A DNA stretch of 64,000 bases from Methylotuvimicrobium buryatense 5G (GCF_000341735.1 NZ_KB455575.1:66582-130581); one strand, 5' to 3'; numbered from the stretch's first letter, positions 38,293-47,540 are shown. Translations and numbers: made by a program. Notes: a model not told the origin generated them from the sequence alone.

Positions 38293-40413
38293 ATGACTAA
38301 AGCAAATACAGGGTCTCAACCCGTCAAGGGCAAACCGGCAAAGTCCGGGCCGGAAGAAGTAACCGTTTCAATCGGTAGCGGCGGAGAGTGGCACCAGACG
38401 GCCACCGGCGATCAACCGGCGTTGACAACCAATCAGGGTTTGCCGATTTCCGACAATCAGAACTCCCTGAGAGCCAATCCGAGCGGTCCGACGTTGCTGG
38501 AAGATTTCATCCTACGGGAAAAAATCACCCATTTCGACCATGAGCGAATTCCCGAGCGTATCGTCCATGCCCGCGGTACCGGCGCACACGGCTTTTTCGA
38601 ACTGACCCAATCCTTGGAGCAATACACGACCGCCAAAGTGCTGACTGAAGTTGGCGAACAAACGCCCCTGTTCACACGCATCTCAACCGTAGCAGGCGGG
38701 TCCGGCTCGCGAGATACTCCCCGCGATGTTCGCGGCTTCGCCGTCAAATTTTACACGAAAGAGGGCAATTGGGATTTGGTCGGCAATAATATCCCCGTGT
38801 TTTTCATTCAGGATGCCATCAAATTTCCCGACCTCGTTCATGCCGTGAAAATGGAACCCGACCGCGGCTTTCCTCAGGCAGCGACGGCGCATGACACTTT
38901 CTGGGACTATATCTCTCTGACACCGGAAGCAATGCATATGGTGATGTGGATCATGTCCGACCGCACCTTGCCTCGCTCGCTACGGATGATCGAGGGTTTT
39001 GGCGTACATAGTTTTCGTCTGGTGAATGCCGCGGGCGAATCGACCTTCGTAAAATTCCATTGGCGGCCGAAACTCGGTTTGCAATCGACCCTCTGGGACG
39101 AGGCGGTCAAGATTGCCGGCGCCGATCCCGACTTTCATCGCCGTGATTTATTTGAAGCGATCAGTGCCGGGGATTTTCCGGAATGGGAATTGGCGGTGCA
39201 GCTATTCTCCCAGGAAGAGGCCGATGCCTTCCCGTTCGATCATCTCGATTCGACCAAATTGATACCGGAAGAATGGGTGCCGTTGCAAGTTATCGGACGC
39301 ATGGTGCTCAACCGCTGGCCGAACAATTTTTTTGCGGAGACTGAACAGGTGGCATTTTGTCCGTCCCATGTCGTGCCCGGTATCGATTTCTCGAACGATC
39401 CGTTATTGCAGGGGCGATTGTTCTCATATCTGGACACACAGTTATCCCGTCTGGGGTCGGCGAATTTTCACCAGATACCGGTCAATGCACCGCAGTGTCC
39501 GTTCGCCAATCACCAGCGCGACGGTCATATGCAAATGGCGCAGCCGACCGGACGCGTGTCCTACGAACCGAATACCCTAGCGGCAGATTCTCCGCGCGAA
39601 CAACCGGAGGCAGGCTTTTACAGCGCGGCGTTGGCCGAGAGTGGCGTAAAGGGGAGGATTCGAGCGGAGAGTTTTGCCGATCATTACAGTCAGGCACGGC
39701 AGTTTTATCGCAGTCAATCGGTCTATGAACAGGCGCATATAGCTTCGGCGTTGGTCTTTGAATTATCGAAGGTCGAGCATCCGCATATCCGTGAGGCTAT
39801 GGTCGGTCACCTACGCCATATCGAAGACGGCCTCGCACAACGGGTTGCCTACTGGCTCGGTATGGTCGAGCTGCCGCAAGCGCCTACTACTGCTGTTGCC
39901 GTTCAGGATTTAGACCTATCCCCGGCGCTGCAACTTATCGGCAAGATGAAGAGCACGCTTGAGGGCCGTGAAGTCGGGATATTGATAGCGGACGGGTCGG
40001 ACGCGGTCACCATCGAAGCGGTCAAAGAGGCGGTCGCTGAAGCCGGCGCAAAAGTGAAGATTATCGCCGCTAAAATTGGCGAAGCGAAGCTCGCCGATGG
40101 CTCGCTTTTGAAAGTCGACGGGCAATTAGCCGGAACGCCGTCGGTGATGTTCGACGCGGTCGCCATCATTCTCTCCGACGAAGCCGCCGCTTTATTGGGC
40201 AAGGAAGCCGCCGCCATCGATTTCGCGCGCGACGCCTTCGGTCATCTTAAAGCAATTGGCGTGGACAAGGGCGGGGATGCTTTGCTAAAAACAGCGGGGA
40301 TCGAACCAGACGCCGGTGTGATTGCCATCGATACCCTGGATCGCTTTAGCTTTATTGCCGCTGCCAAGACCCGTCAGTGGGCCCGCGAAACAAAAATCAG
40401 AACACTGGCTTGA
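38293..40413 (+). CDS. katE: Large-subunit catalase, HPII type
   Basis: The product is 706 residues, a clade 2 catalase with a C-terminal flavodoxin-like domain (about 560-700). The catalytic His is H92 (RIVHARGTGAHG), Asn N165 (LVGNNIPVFF), and the haem-ligand Tyr is Y379 (GRLFSYLDTQ). Position 356 is Cys (VAFCPSHV) where E. coli HPII has His392, the residue linked to its haem-ligand Tyr. A Cys-Tyr link is known in Neurospora CAT-1, so a similar bond is possible (inference). The enzyme destroys hydrogen peroxide. The start is ATG 38293, with GGAG nine bases upstream. Confidence 0.96.
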   Translation: MTKANTGSQPVKGKPAKSGPEEVTVSIGSGGEWHQTATGDQPALTTNQGLPISDNQNSLRANPSGPTLLEDFILREKITHFDHERIPERIVHARGTGAHGFFELTQSLEQYTTAKVLTEVGEQTPLFTRISTVAGGSGSRDTPRDVRGFAVKFYTKEGNWDLVGNNIPVFFIQDAIKFPDLVHAVKMEPDRGFPQAATAHDTFWDYISLTPEAMHMVMWIMSDRTLPRSLRMIEGFGVHSFRLVNAAGESTFVKFHWRPKLGLQSTLWDEAVKIAGADPDFHRRDLFEAISAGDFPEWELAVQLFSQEEADAFPFDHLDSTKLIPEEWVPLQVIGRMVLNRWPNNFFAETEQVAFCPSHVVPGIDFSNDPLLQGRLFSYLDTQLSRLGSANFHQIPVNAPQCPFANHQRDGHMQMAQPTGRVSYEPNTLAADSPREQPEAGFYSAALAESGVKGRIRAESFADHYSQARQFYRSQSVYEQAHIASALVFELSKVEHPHIREAMVGHLRHIEDGLAQRVAYWLGMVELPQAPTTAVAVQDLDLSPALQLIGKMKSTLEGREVGILIADGSDAVTIEAVKEAVAEAGAKVKIIAAKIGEAKLADGSLLKVDGQLAGTPSVMFDAVAIILSDEAAALLGKEAAAIDFARDAFGHLKAIGVDKGGDALLKTAGIEPDAGVIAIDTLDRFSFIAAAKTRQWARETKIRTLA

Positions 40414-40542
40414 TGAATACACCTGCCACAGGATGTGTCCCACCTTTAACTGCCGTGCGTTAAGTATTAAAAGCATCTGGGTTGTTAAAGGTGGCATTAT
40501 TGAGATTTATTCATTTGTTCTAATCCAGTTTCCGTTAGGATT

Positions 40543-40701
40543 GATACCCTCGTAGATCAAAATTCGGCATTGGGGTGCCTGTCAAAGGTCGCCGTTAATA
40601 CGTCCCGGTAGGCTCTATGCCAGCTCCATGCTGGCAAAGCCTTTGCCAAATACCCCAATGCCTCCTTAGACACTGCCGAAATTTGAAGTGCGAAAGGTAT
40701 A
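40543..40701. repeat. Palindromic element family A, copy 11
   Basis: A complete copy in the 298-base spacer between katE and the AsmA-family gene. Its right end is ten bases before the AsmA start, so it may supply the upstream region. Confidence 0.82.
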
Positions 40702-40711
40702 AATAGAGCCA

Positions 40712-42574
40712 ATGAACTTCAAACTGATAACCATAACCCGTATATTATTAGTCATTTTACTCATCGGGTTCTTTGCCTTTGGAAGTATTCTACTAAGTTT
40801 TGGCTATTCCAATACCGTTAGAACAAGGTTTATTGAGACTATCGTTAATACCGAAAAGCTAAAACTTGATATAAAAGGTGAAACTTTTTTGGAAATAGGC
40901 TGGCAGCCTGAACTGACGCTTAATAATATTTCCATCAAAAATACGGCTTGGGCGAAGCCTGTAAATGTTGCACAAATCGATCAATTGTCATTAAAAATTT
41001 CCATACTAAGGCTATTTGATGGCGATATCTTTATTAATGATTTAAGCATTAGCAAGCCAAAGTTATTTTTATTAAAAAATAAGAAAGGTGATGCTAACTG
41101 GAATTTTTCTGACCGGAAAGCGGATTCAAACGTGCTTGAGTTACCGGTTATTTTAGAAAATGTGCATATTATTTCTGGAGGATTTCAATATTATGATGAA
41201 ATCCGTGACATGAATTTTGAAGGGGAAATAGATGTCTTAAAAGGCTCTGGTGGCTGGCAACTGCCGATTATCCTTGAGAGTAAGGGAAGTTACCAACACA
41301 AAACGCTAAATCTGCAAGCTTCTGCTGGTTCATATTCAGAATTGCGCTCAGTAAAGAAACCTTATCCTGTCAAGTTGAATATGGCTTTTGGCAAAACTGA
41401 AATAGCAATTCGCGGCACAGTGAGTAATCCCCTGCAGGTACCCGATCTTAAGCTTAACCTTTCAATCAAAGGGCCTGATATTTCTGAATTATTTCCTCTA
41501 ACCGGTATCCCTTTACCGCCCAGCCCAGCCTATAAAATAGCGGGAAATTTAAGCCGTCATGATACCACTTGGCGTTTTGACCACTTTAAGGGTGAAATTG
41601 GCCAAAGTGATTTGCAAGGAACAGTCCTAATCAATCCAAAACTTGAACCTTTGCATTTCGATATGGACTTGTTCGCCAAAACACTTGACCTTGCAGATTT
41701 AAGCGGATTTATCGGCGGCGAACCTAACCTTCCAAATCAGATTGATACGGAAGATGATTCTTTGATACCTGATCATCATTTCAACCTAAAACAACTTCGT
41801 GCAGCGAATGGTAAGGCTCGACTTCGTGCGACGAATATCATTAACAAGGACGTTCCACTAACAAATTTTGACGGAAAATTATCGCTCAACAACGGAGTAT
41901 TGAAGTTCGAACCTGTCACCTTCGGAATTGACGAGGGCAGGGTGGACCTTTGGATGTCAGCTTATGGATCTGTTGACCCGGCAGAGGTTGACATTCAAAT
42001 TCAAGTGATTGATCTGTCTTTGAGCAAGCTTATCAGGAAAGTTAATGACATTGAGAAAACGTTGGGGAACATTAACGGCAAATTGAAAATAAAAGGGTCT
42101 GGCAATTCGCTTAAAGATATACTTTCAAGCTCCAATGGAGAAGCTTATTTAGTGCAAGTCGATGGCAAAATTAGCGCGTTGATAGTTGAGTTGATAGGTT
42201 TAGATATTTTCCAAGCTCTTGGCTTTTATATCTTGGGAGATATTCAAATTCCTATTTACTGCGCCGTTGTCGATGTCGATATTAAAAATGGAATTGCCCA
42301 GGCAAAAACTTTATTGCTCAATACCCAGGATAGTGTGATTCGCGGAAATAGCCATCTGTCATTTAAAAACGAAACTTTTGAGCTTGCTATAACCCCTTAC
42401 CCTCGTGATTTTAGTCCGCTTACCCTGCGTTCAACCTTAAATTTTTCCGGTACTATTTTAAACCCAAAATTTTCAATTAATCCTTTATCTACTCTTATGA
42501 TGCTCCCACCAATAGATATTGGCCAGGTTCAAAACATCGATTGCCAGAAAATGATACGTCAAGCAAAGGATTAA
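40712..42574 (+). CDS. AsmA-family envelope protein
   Basis: The product is 620 residues. One N-terminal membrane helix (about 8-30) precedes a long beta-rich periplasmic part with AsmA features: LTLNNISIKNTAWAKPVNVA near the start, and a C-terminal AsmA_2-like region with LNNGVLKFEPVTFGIDEGRV and INGKLKIKGSG. AsmA-type proteins are thought to move phospholipids or shape the outer membrane. The gene is clearly more AT-rich than katE before it, a sign of different origin. It begins right after a family A repeat. Confidence 0.85.
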   Translation: MNFKLITITRILLVILLIGFFAFGSILLSFGYSNTVRTRFIETIVNTEKLKLDIKGETFLEIGWQPELTLNNISIKNTAWAKPVNVAQIDQLSLKISILRLFDGDIFINDLSISKPKLFLLKNKKGDANWNFSDRKADSNVLELPVILENVHIISGGFQYYDEIRDMNFEGEIDVLKGSGGWQLPIILESKGSYQHKTLNLQASAGSYSELRSVKKPYPVKLNMAFGKTEIAIRGTVSNPLQVPDLKLNLSIKGPDISELFPLTGIPLPPSPAYKIAGNLSRHDTTWRFDHFKGEIGQSDLQGTVLINPKLEPLHFDMDLFAKTLDLADLSGFIGGEPNLPNQIDTEDDSLIPDHHFNLKQLRAANGKARLRATNIINKDVPLTNFDGKLSLNNGVLKFEPVTFGIDEGRVDLWMSAYGSVDPAEVDIQIQVIDLSLSKLIRKVNDIEKTLGNINGKLKIKGSGNSLKDILSSSNGEAYLVQVDGKISALIVELIGLDIFQALGFYILGDIQIPIYCAVVDVDIKNGIAQAKTLLLNTQDSVIRGNSHLSFKNETFELAITPYPRDFSPLTLRSTLNFSGTILNPKFSINPLSTLMMLPPIDIGQVQNIDCQKMIRQAKD

Positions 42575-42580
42575 CCATGG

Positions 42581-42760
42581 GTGCTCGTTTTAACAACACG
42601 TAACCCAGCTTTTGCATTGAAAGCAGCCATTGACGATCTGACCCAATTGGCCACTGTGCGACCATTCGGGTTGTTCGAAATTATTTGTTCACTACAGGCT
42701 GGTTTTGGTTGTGAAACTATCCATGAGCTAATCTCCCAACATTCACATGCTAATGCTTAA
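42581..42760 (+). CDS. Short unidentified reading frame after the AsmA gene
   Basis: GTG start six bases after the AsmA stop, with AAGGA upstream; 59 codons containing AFALKAAIDDLTQLATVRP and FEIICSLQAGFGCETIHEL. It looks protein-like but I do not recognise it; it could be a truncated gene. The remainder of 42761-42845 is AT-rich with nothing visible. Confidence 0.3.
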   Translation: MLVLTTRNPAFALKAAIDDLTQLATVRPFGLFEIICSLQAGFGCETIHELISQHSHANA

Positions 42761-42845
42761 TTGCGATAATTCGTGAAAATAGAAAGTCAATTATAATCAA
42801 TATGTTAAGATTGAATTTTATATCGCCTATTTATGCAATTAAGCA

Positions 42846-43967
42846 CTAATCTTTAGTTGCAACCTGAATACTTCTGACGCAATTTCTACCATCGTGTTTT
42901 GCCATATAAACCCCATCATCCGCAGCCTTTAAAAGAGCATCTGGACCTTCCATTGCCTGATCCCGAACGGCAACGCCGATACTAATGCTACCCTTCCAAA
43001 CTCCCATTCCAGCTTTGACTCTCATTTCGGCAACCACTTTTCTTACCAATTTTGCTAAATACATCGCCCCATTTAACGGTGTATCCGTACAAATAATGAT
43101 AAATTCATCACCACCTAACCGACAAACAATGTCGTCGTTTCTAACACTATGATTCAACTCCCGAGCCAAAGCCTGCAACACAATATCGCCGGATTCATGG
43201 CCATAATTGTCATTAATCTGTTTAAAACCATCGGCATCGATCATCATGCACGCCAAGGATGAGGTCGGGCTATAGTCCGTATCCCAAAGTTGACGCAATA
43301 CACCCATGGCATAACGGCGATTGGGTAGTCCTGTCAACGCGTCCGTCATGGCAATTTTTTCCAACTGGACATTGGCATCGGTCAGGGCCTGTGTTCTTTC
43401 CTGAACTTTCATTTCTAGCGTTTTGTTCATTTCCAGTAAAGCCTGATTCTGCTCGCTCAACTGTTCGAACAAGCACACCAATGCCGCTAATAAAGGCTCT
43501 GTTGATTGTAAACGATTTGTTTCCTCTGCCAGATAAGCGTCATTGGCGGAAGCGCCGGTCTGTATTGCGGCCAATTGCCGCGCCATATCCTGATCCACAC
43601 CCAGGATATGATAGGCCAGCCAATTCGTCAGAAATTTTAATAATTGCTTGGCACCTACTGCAGCTACAAAACGAAGCTCTGAACTCATCTCAAGCACTTG
43701 CTGTATAAATATATCGTGATTTTTTTTATGGAATTGAAAATGTCTGGCATCAATCCCAAACTCCAACATAATCTTTTCCTCATTTTGAAAATGATATTGA
43801 GCGTAATCAGCCAGCCGACTCAACAAACTCTCGATATCGTCCAGCTTTAACTTATTTTCTGTTAATAGCTCGCCAAACTCATTTATCATATCCACCAATT
43901 TATGATGTTGCTCGTCAACAACTTCTAATCCGGTTAGATACATTTCCCCCCATTGAAATGACTGCAT
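42846..43967 (-). CDS. Bacteriohemerythrin-GGDEF fusion (oxygen-sensing diguanylate cyclase)
   Basis: The product is 373 residues. An N-terminal bacteriohemerythrin (about 1-135) has all expected di-iron ligands: H21 (DEQHHKL), H59 and E63 (HFQNEEK), H80 and H84 (HKKNH), H120 and D125 (HILGVDQD). A short coiled coil (about 170-215) leads to a GGDEF domain with RLGGDEF. Such fusions make c-di-GMP in response to oxygen or redox state at the di-iron site. The start at 43967 has AAGGGGA ahead; the longer reading from 44036 lacks a site. It stands alone. Confidence 0.93.
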   Translation of the reverse strand: MQSFQWGEMYLTGLEVVDEQHHKLVDMINEFGELLTENKLKLDDIESLLSRLADYAQYHFQNEEKIMLEFGIDARHFQFHKKNHDIFIQQVLEMSSELRFVAAVGAKQLLKFLTNWLAYHILGVDQDMARQLAAIQTGASANDAYLAEETNRLQSTEPLLAALVCLFEQLSEQNQALLEMNKTLEMKVQERTQALTDANVQLEKIAMTDALTGLPNRRYAMGVLRQLWDTDYSPTSSLACMMIDADGFKQINDNYGHESGDIVLQALARELNHSVRNDDIVCRLGGDEFIIICTDTPLNGAMYLAKLVRKVVAEMRVKAGMGVWKGSISIGVAVRDQAMEGPDALLKAADDGVYMAKHDGRNCVRSIQVATKD

Positions 43968-44108
43968 GAAAAATCCCCTTAAATTCTGTGCGCTAGCCAA
44001 CCTGATCGATAAGGCATGTCGACGTAATAATTCCAATGATTGCTTAGGCGTAGTTTTTTGATTTTACAATCGGTTTTGTTGTGCTTATCCGGCTTTTTCA
44101 TCTCAGAA

Positions 44109-44180
44109 TATACCTTTGCATTTCAAATTTCGGCAGAGCCTTAGGAGGTGACGGGGTGCCCGTCAAAGGATACCGCGAAA
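44109..44180. repeat. Family A fragment (copy 12)
   Basis: The left end and about 70 bases only. It lies just after the sulfur-transport gene. Confidence 0.65.
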
Positions 44181-44248
44181 GAGAAAATGCCTGCCAGGCC
44201 AAAGTAAAAGATGTTCACTGGATCCTCCGTAACCGGATGGACGTACTT

Positions 44249-44884
44249 TCATGGCGCCAGCTTTGCCATGACGCACAGGCCCAGGATGAGCAGAGGGACG
44301 AACACCGCAAGAAAAACAGCGAGACGCATCCCCAGCAAATCCGGCAGTAAGATGCCGCCGCGGTTGCCGATTTTCTCGATCGTCGAAGCGAGGTAGCCCG
44401 ATGTTTCAGCATAGAAATAACTGCCCGCCATCAGGCCGAGGATACCTGCGATCGCGTCGTAGTTGCCCTGACCCAGCGCAACGATGCTGGTCCCCGGGCA
44501 GTAGCCGAGCACGCCGAGCCCGACACCGAAGAGCAGTCCTCCTGCAATGTTGGCGGCGTAGCGCGTAGGCTTTACATGCAATTTGACCAGGCCAAGGGCG
44601 CGCAGGGAAAAAATGCCGAGCATGCCGACGATGATTGCCGAGAGCATGACCTTGATGACAGTGAAATCCGTGAGGAAGAACTGGCCCATCAGCACCTCGT
44701 ATTTTGCCACGCCTCCTTTCTGCAGCAGGAAGCCGAACACGACGCCGAATAGAAGACCGAGCACGAGTTGACGTGCTGAATCCGGTTTGCTGGGGTCGTC
44801 CGTGCCATTTTTTTCGTGTGCCTTCGCCGGGATCACAAGCGCCGGTGAGGCATTCTCGGGCAGGGGGTTTAGAGGCGTATTCAT
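44249..44884 (-). CDS. YeeE/YedE-type (DUF6691) membrane protein, second half-transporter
   Basis: The product is 211 residues. About five membrane segments, with the conserved Cys motif LGYCPGTSIVALGQG (about 120-134). Proteins of this type pair with a YeeE half-protein and are linked to uptake of thiosulfate or other sulfur compounds. The start MNTPLNP at 44884 lies eight bases after the partner stop. The pair is markedly GC-rich relative to its neighbours. Confidence 0.85.
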   Translation of the reverse strand: MNTPLNPLPENASPALVIPAKAHEKNGTDDPSKPDSARQLVLGLLFGVVFGFLLQKGGVAKYEVLMGQFFLTDFTVIKVMLSAIIVGMLGIFSLRALGLVKLHVKPTRYAANIAGGLLFGVGLGVLGYCPGTSIVALGQGNYDAIAGILGLMAGSYFYAETSGYLASTIEKIGNRGGILLPDLLGMRLAVFLAVFVPLLILGLCVMAKLAP

Positions 44885-44892
44885 CGGACTAT

Positions 44893-45402
44893 TCAGAGGC
44901 GATACAGCAGATGGGCGGTCGAGACGGCCGCGACGAAGAAGCAGACAAGCGCGATCCACGAACTCACCGATAGCTGTAGTGCGCCGCTAATGCCGTGGCC
45001 GCTGGTGCAGCCGCCCCCGAGCCGGGCTCCGTATGCCATGATCGCGCCGCCCACAAACGCCATTCCGAGACGCAGCGAGATATAAGGACCGAAACGGTGT
45101 TCCCACAAGGCGGGCACCCATGCGGTAGTCATATCGCTACTGGTGGCTGCCGCGATGAAGGCGCCGAGGAGCATACCGAGCACCAGCATCACCCCCCATT
45201 CGATCTTCGGCTTCGTGTCCTGATAAAACCTTAGGTTTTCGGTATGCTCCCTGTAAAACAGGTTTCCGAGCAGTCCTGCCAGCCGGGCGTAAGCGGTCGA
45301 CACGCTCAACGGCTTGTTGGAAAAATAGAAGGTCGCCATTGACAGAAGACCGATCAGCATGCCGACGAGGTAGGGAGACCATGTACCCGATACATGTTGC
45401 AT
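44893..45402 (-). CDS. YeeE/YedE-family membrane protein, first half-transporter
   Basis: The product is 169 residues. Membrane segments include YLVGMLIGLLSMATFYFSNK and the family's conserved GGGCTSGHGISG loop near the C-terminus, where Cys handles sulfur. It begins at 45402 with a strong GGAGG. Upstream on the same strand is a broken rhodanese domain, which fits a sulfur-handling operon. GC-rich. Confidence 0.88.
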   Translation of the reverse strand: MQHVSGTWSPYLVGMLIGLLSMATFYFSNKPLSVSTAYARLAGLLGNLFYREHTENLRFYQDTKPKIEWGVMLVLGMLLGAFIAAATSSDMTTAWVPALWEHRFGPYISLRLGMAFVGGAIMAYGARLGGGCTSGHGISGALQLSVSSWIALVCFFVAAVSTAHLLYRL

Positions 45403-45465
45403 GATCACTTTACCTCCTTCGTTTCGTCGGGTTTTTCGAGCGGGATACTCAGATTTTCCCACGTG

Positions 45466-45596
45466 TATACCCTTTGCTGGTCAAATTTCGGCGCCGGAGT
45501 GTCCGTCAAAGGACGCCGTGAATACGTCCATGTAGGCACTGTGACAGCATCCCTGCTGTCAAAGCCTTTGCCGAAATTTGAAGTGCGATGGGTATA
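45466..45596. repeat. Palindromic element family A, copy 13 (internally deleted)
   Basis: Both ends are present but about 30 bases are missing on one arm. It separates the YeeE gene from the rhodanese remnant. Confidence 0.8.
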
Positions 45597-45845
45597 TATT
45601 CCGCCAAGCATGTTGTGGATGTGTGTAAAGCCATTGCGATTGAGGATGTTCGCGGATACGCTCGAGCGGTGCCCATGTTGCATAGCACGACGATTTCGCA
45701 GTCCGTGGGAAAGCGGGAGGTTCCCCCTTAGATGGCCGACATAGTAGTGTACTACGCTCGGGATATGTGTCTTCAAACGCTGAAAAAACATGTAGCCTCC
45801 AAAGTTAACTTGTCGTGTGGTATGCACCGTTGTCGTATTCGCCAT
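45597..45845 (-). pseudogene. Decayed rhodanese-type domain
   Basis: Read on the minus strand, one frame gives an N-terminal part to HLRGNLPLSH, a second frame gives CEIVVLCNMG (the strand and Cys loop of rhodanese), and the first frame resumes with HRSSVSANILNRNGF and NMLGG, a typical rhodanese end. Two compensating frameshifts and truncation by the family A repeat explain it. The Cys loop would carry persulfide in a live enzyme. Confidence 0.6.
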
Positions 45846-45908
45846 TTATCGCTATGGGAAGAGAAAATGATAGCCCCTCAGCTAAATTGTTAACAATAGT
45901 AGAGCAAA

Positions 45909-45928
45909 ACATCGGTGCGTCACCATAC
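45909..45928. promoter_or_regulatory. Weak candidate operator site
   Basis: CATCGGTGCGTCACCATACA matches the inverted motif at most positions. It lies upstream of the rhodanese/YeeE direction; no other gene is close. Confidence 0.25.
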
Positions 45929-45973
45929 ATTGCCACGACTTTTCGCTCGGTGCTAGAGAAATACCGTAAACCC

Positions 45974-46053
45974 CAGAAATTCCCAGTTTGAGTAGTTTCG
46001 CCGATTATAGGGTGTGGGGTATGCCTGTCAAGAAACGCCGTAAACCCATGGTT
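45974..46053. repeat. Family C fragment (left half)
   Basis: The left half of family C up to the core, then unrelated sequence. A short reading through it is not a gene. Confidence 0.65.
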
Positions 46054-46145
46054 GCCGTCATAAACTCACTTGGGTTAGTGGTTTGGAGAATCCCAATTCA
46101 CTGCAAGAACTTACTGCTGGGAACCTTATCGGGAATTTCGTTCGC

Positions 46146-46165
46146 GATCGGTGCGTTGCCGTACA
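46146..46165. promoter_or_regulatory. Candidate stress operator, site 6
   Basis: GATCGGTGCGTTGCCGTACA, a strong match in inverse orientation, about 158 bases before the DUF29 gene. Confidence 0.4.
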
Positions 46166-46323
46166 CTGACGAAGAAATAGGCATGCGACTTCTGAAGTGA
46201 AGCGATTATACGAGTCGTTCTGTTGAGGCACTTTATTCTGTCTCAATTAGGGTTGTTTTATTAGCTTTTGAGTAGTATTCTCCAAGGGTCTAAATACTAT
46301 TGAGATACACAAGGGAAGTACTG

Positions 46324-46755
46324 ATGCAAAGCTACGAAACCGACGTAATAGCCTAGGCAAATGAACAAGCCGCGTTTATTCGTTCTGGCCGTTTTGACTT
46401 GCTCGACCTTGAACATATTGCGGATGAGATTGAAGACGTGGGCAAAAGTGAGCAACGTGAATTTGAAAATAGAATGGCTGTGTTGCTTGCACACTTAATT
46501 AAATGGCGGTATCAGCCCAACCCTCGAGGTAAAAGCTGGGAACGAACGATCAAAGACCAGCGCAATATGATTTTGCGCAGGCTCAATAAAACCCATAGTT
46601 TAAAACCCGAACTTGAAAACGCTGAGTTTTGGGCGGAGTCATGGGCCGATGCGGCGCGCATTGCAGAGAACGAAACCGGGATATTGAACGTGTTTCCTGA
46701 ATCATGCCCGTGGGATTTCGATCAGGTCATGAACTCTGAGTTCTGGCCGGAATAA
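46324..46755 (+). pseudogene. DUF29 gene interrupted by an early TAG
   Basis: From ATG 46324 (AGGGAAG ahead) the frame reads MQSYETDVIA, then TAG at 46354-46356, then ANEQAAFIRSGRFDLLDLEH and on to a normal DUF29 end FPESCPWDFDQVMNSEFWPE at 46755. DUF29 proteins normally have Trp at the stop position (YAWANEQA), so TGG to TAG is the likely change. The rest of the gene is undamaged, so the mutation is recent or the codon is read through. DUF29 function is unknown. Confidence 0.85.
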
Positions 46756-46867
46756 ATGGCATTATAAGGTTGCGTGCGGGTTTCCAGCGCAGATCAGGAT
46801 TACTCTTTGCAAGAGCAAGGCTTAAAACCCAGTAATTTTTAGTATGAAAAAATTCGCCGTATTTAGG

Positions 46868-46927
46868 CAGCAATTCCCAGTTTGAGCAGTTTCGCCGATT
46901 TTAGGGTGTGGGGTATGCCTGTCGAGG
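46868..46927. repeat. Family C fragment (left end)
   Basis: Starts CAGCAATTCCCAGTTTGAG and breaks off at 46927, exactly where the decayed YqjE gene begins. Confidence 0.65.
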
Positions 46928-47402
46928 GATTATGACGTCATGGCAACGAGTAGCGCCATACTACTTGCATTTGCTACTCGTACTTATGCAACTTTTAGGC
47001 GTGATACACCGTAAGAGCCGCTATCCACAATTTTCCGCGACCGTTCGGCGTTTTCAGGCCACGCCCTCTGGGCAGCGAGATACGGAGAAGTTATGCTCGA
47101 GAGCTAGTGAACCGTCAACGAAGGGGCGAAGTAAGCACCGACATGTTGGTCGGAAACATCCTTTGAGAGTTAACCTCACCGGCCACTATACTCCTGGCGG
47201 CTGGCGTCGGCTTTATCCTTGGCGAACTTACCCAGCGCCAAACTACCAAATGTAGTACTGTTGCCGGTAATCAACGTATGACTGAGACGTCACCCTTGAG
47301 GATTGCGCTGAACCTCACGACCTCAATCCAAACCTTATACACGCCTTGCCTTTAGCTTGGATGGTGAGGTTTTTCCATCAAAAGGTTCAGGATGGCGAGT
47401 AA
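46928..47402 (+). pseudogene. Decayed YqjE-YqjK gene pair
   Basis: 46928 to about 47095 carries the C-terminal half of a YqjE-like gene (ATSSAILLAFATRT, then QFSATVRRFQATPSGQ) broken by TAA at 47012. About 47096-47402 matches the YqjK-like protein of 26785-27189: VNRQRRGEVST, PATILLAAGVGFILGELTQR and ETSPLRIALNLTTSIQTLYT, with a TGA inside and a frameshift before LPLAWMVRFFHQ. The front of the YqjE copy is lost at the family C fragment. Confidence 0.75.
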
Positions 47403-47519
47403 TTTGGTTTTAAGATTTCAGGGCCACAAAAATGAATGTGCTCAAGTGTAGTATGTATAAAGGCCCCATTGGCTGTAATTGTCACCTCATGCATCAAAAA
47501 CAAGACGGCGACTTGGCTT

Positions 47520-47540
47520 CCCCTCTTTTTCAAAGAGGGG
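47520..47540. terminator. Hairpin CCCCTCTTT/AAAGAGGGG
   Basis: A short strong hairpin 45 bases before the AI-2E-family gene; a close relative is at 52898-52918. It may end upstream transcripts or be a small dispersed repeat. Confidence 0.4.

Noticed and set aside
45988-46200. 70-codon open frame
   Set aside because: The first third is the family C fragment read in frame; the rest has no recognisable features or start signal.
46908-47255. Open frame of 115 codons
   Set aside because: It mixes a repeat fragment with out-of-frame parts of the decayed YqjE and YqjK genes; the other frames give the real matches.
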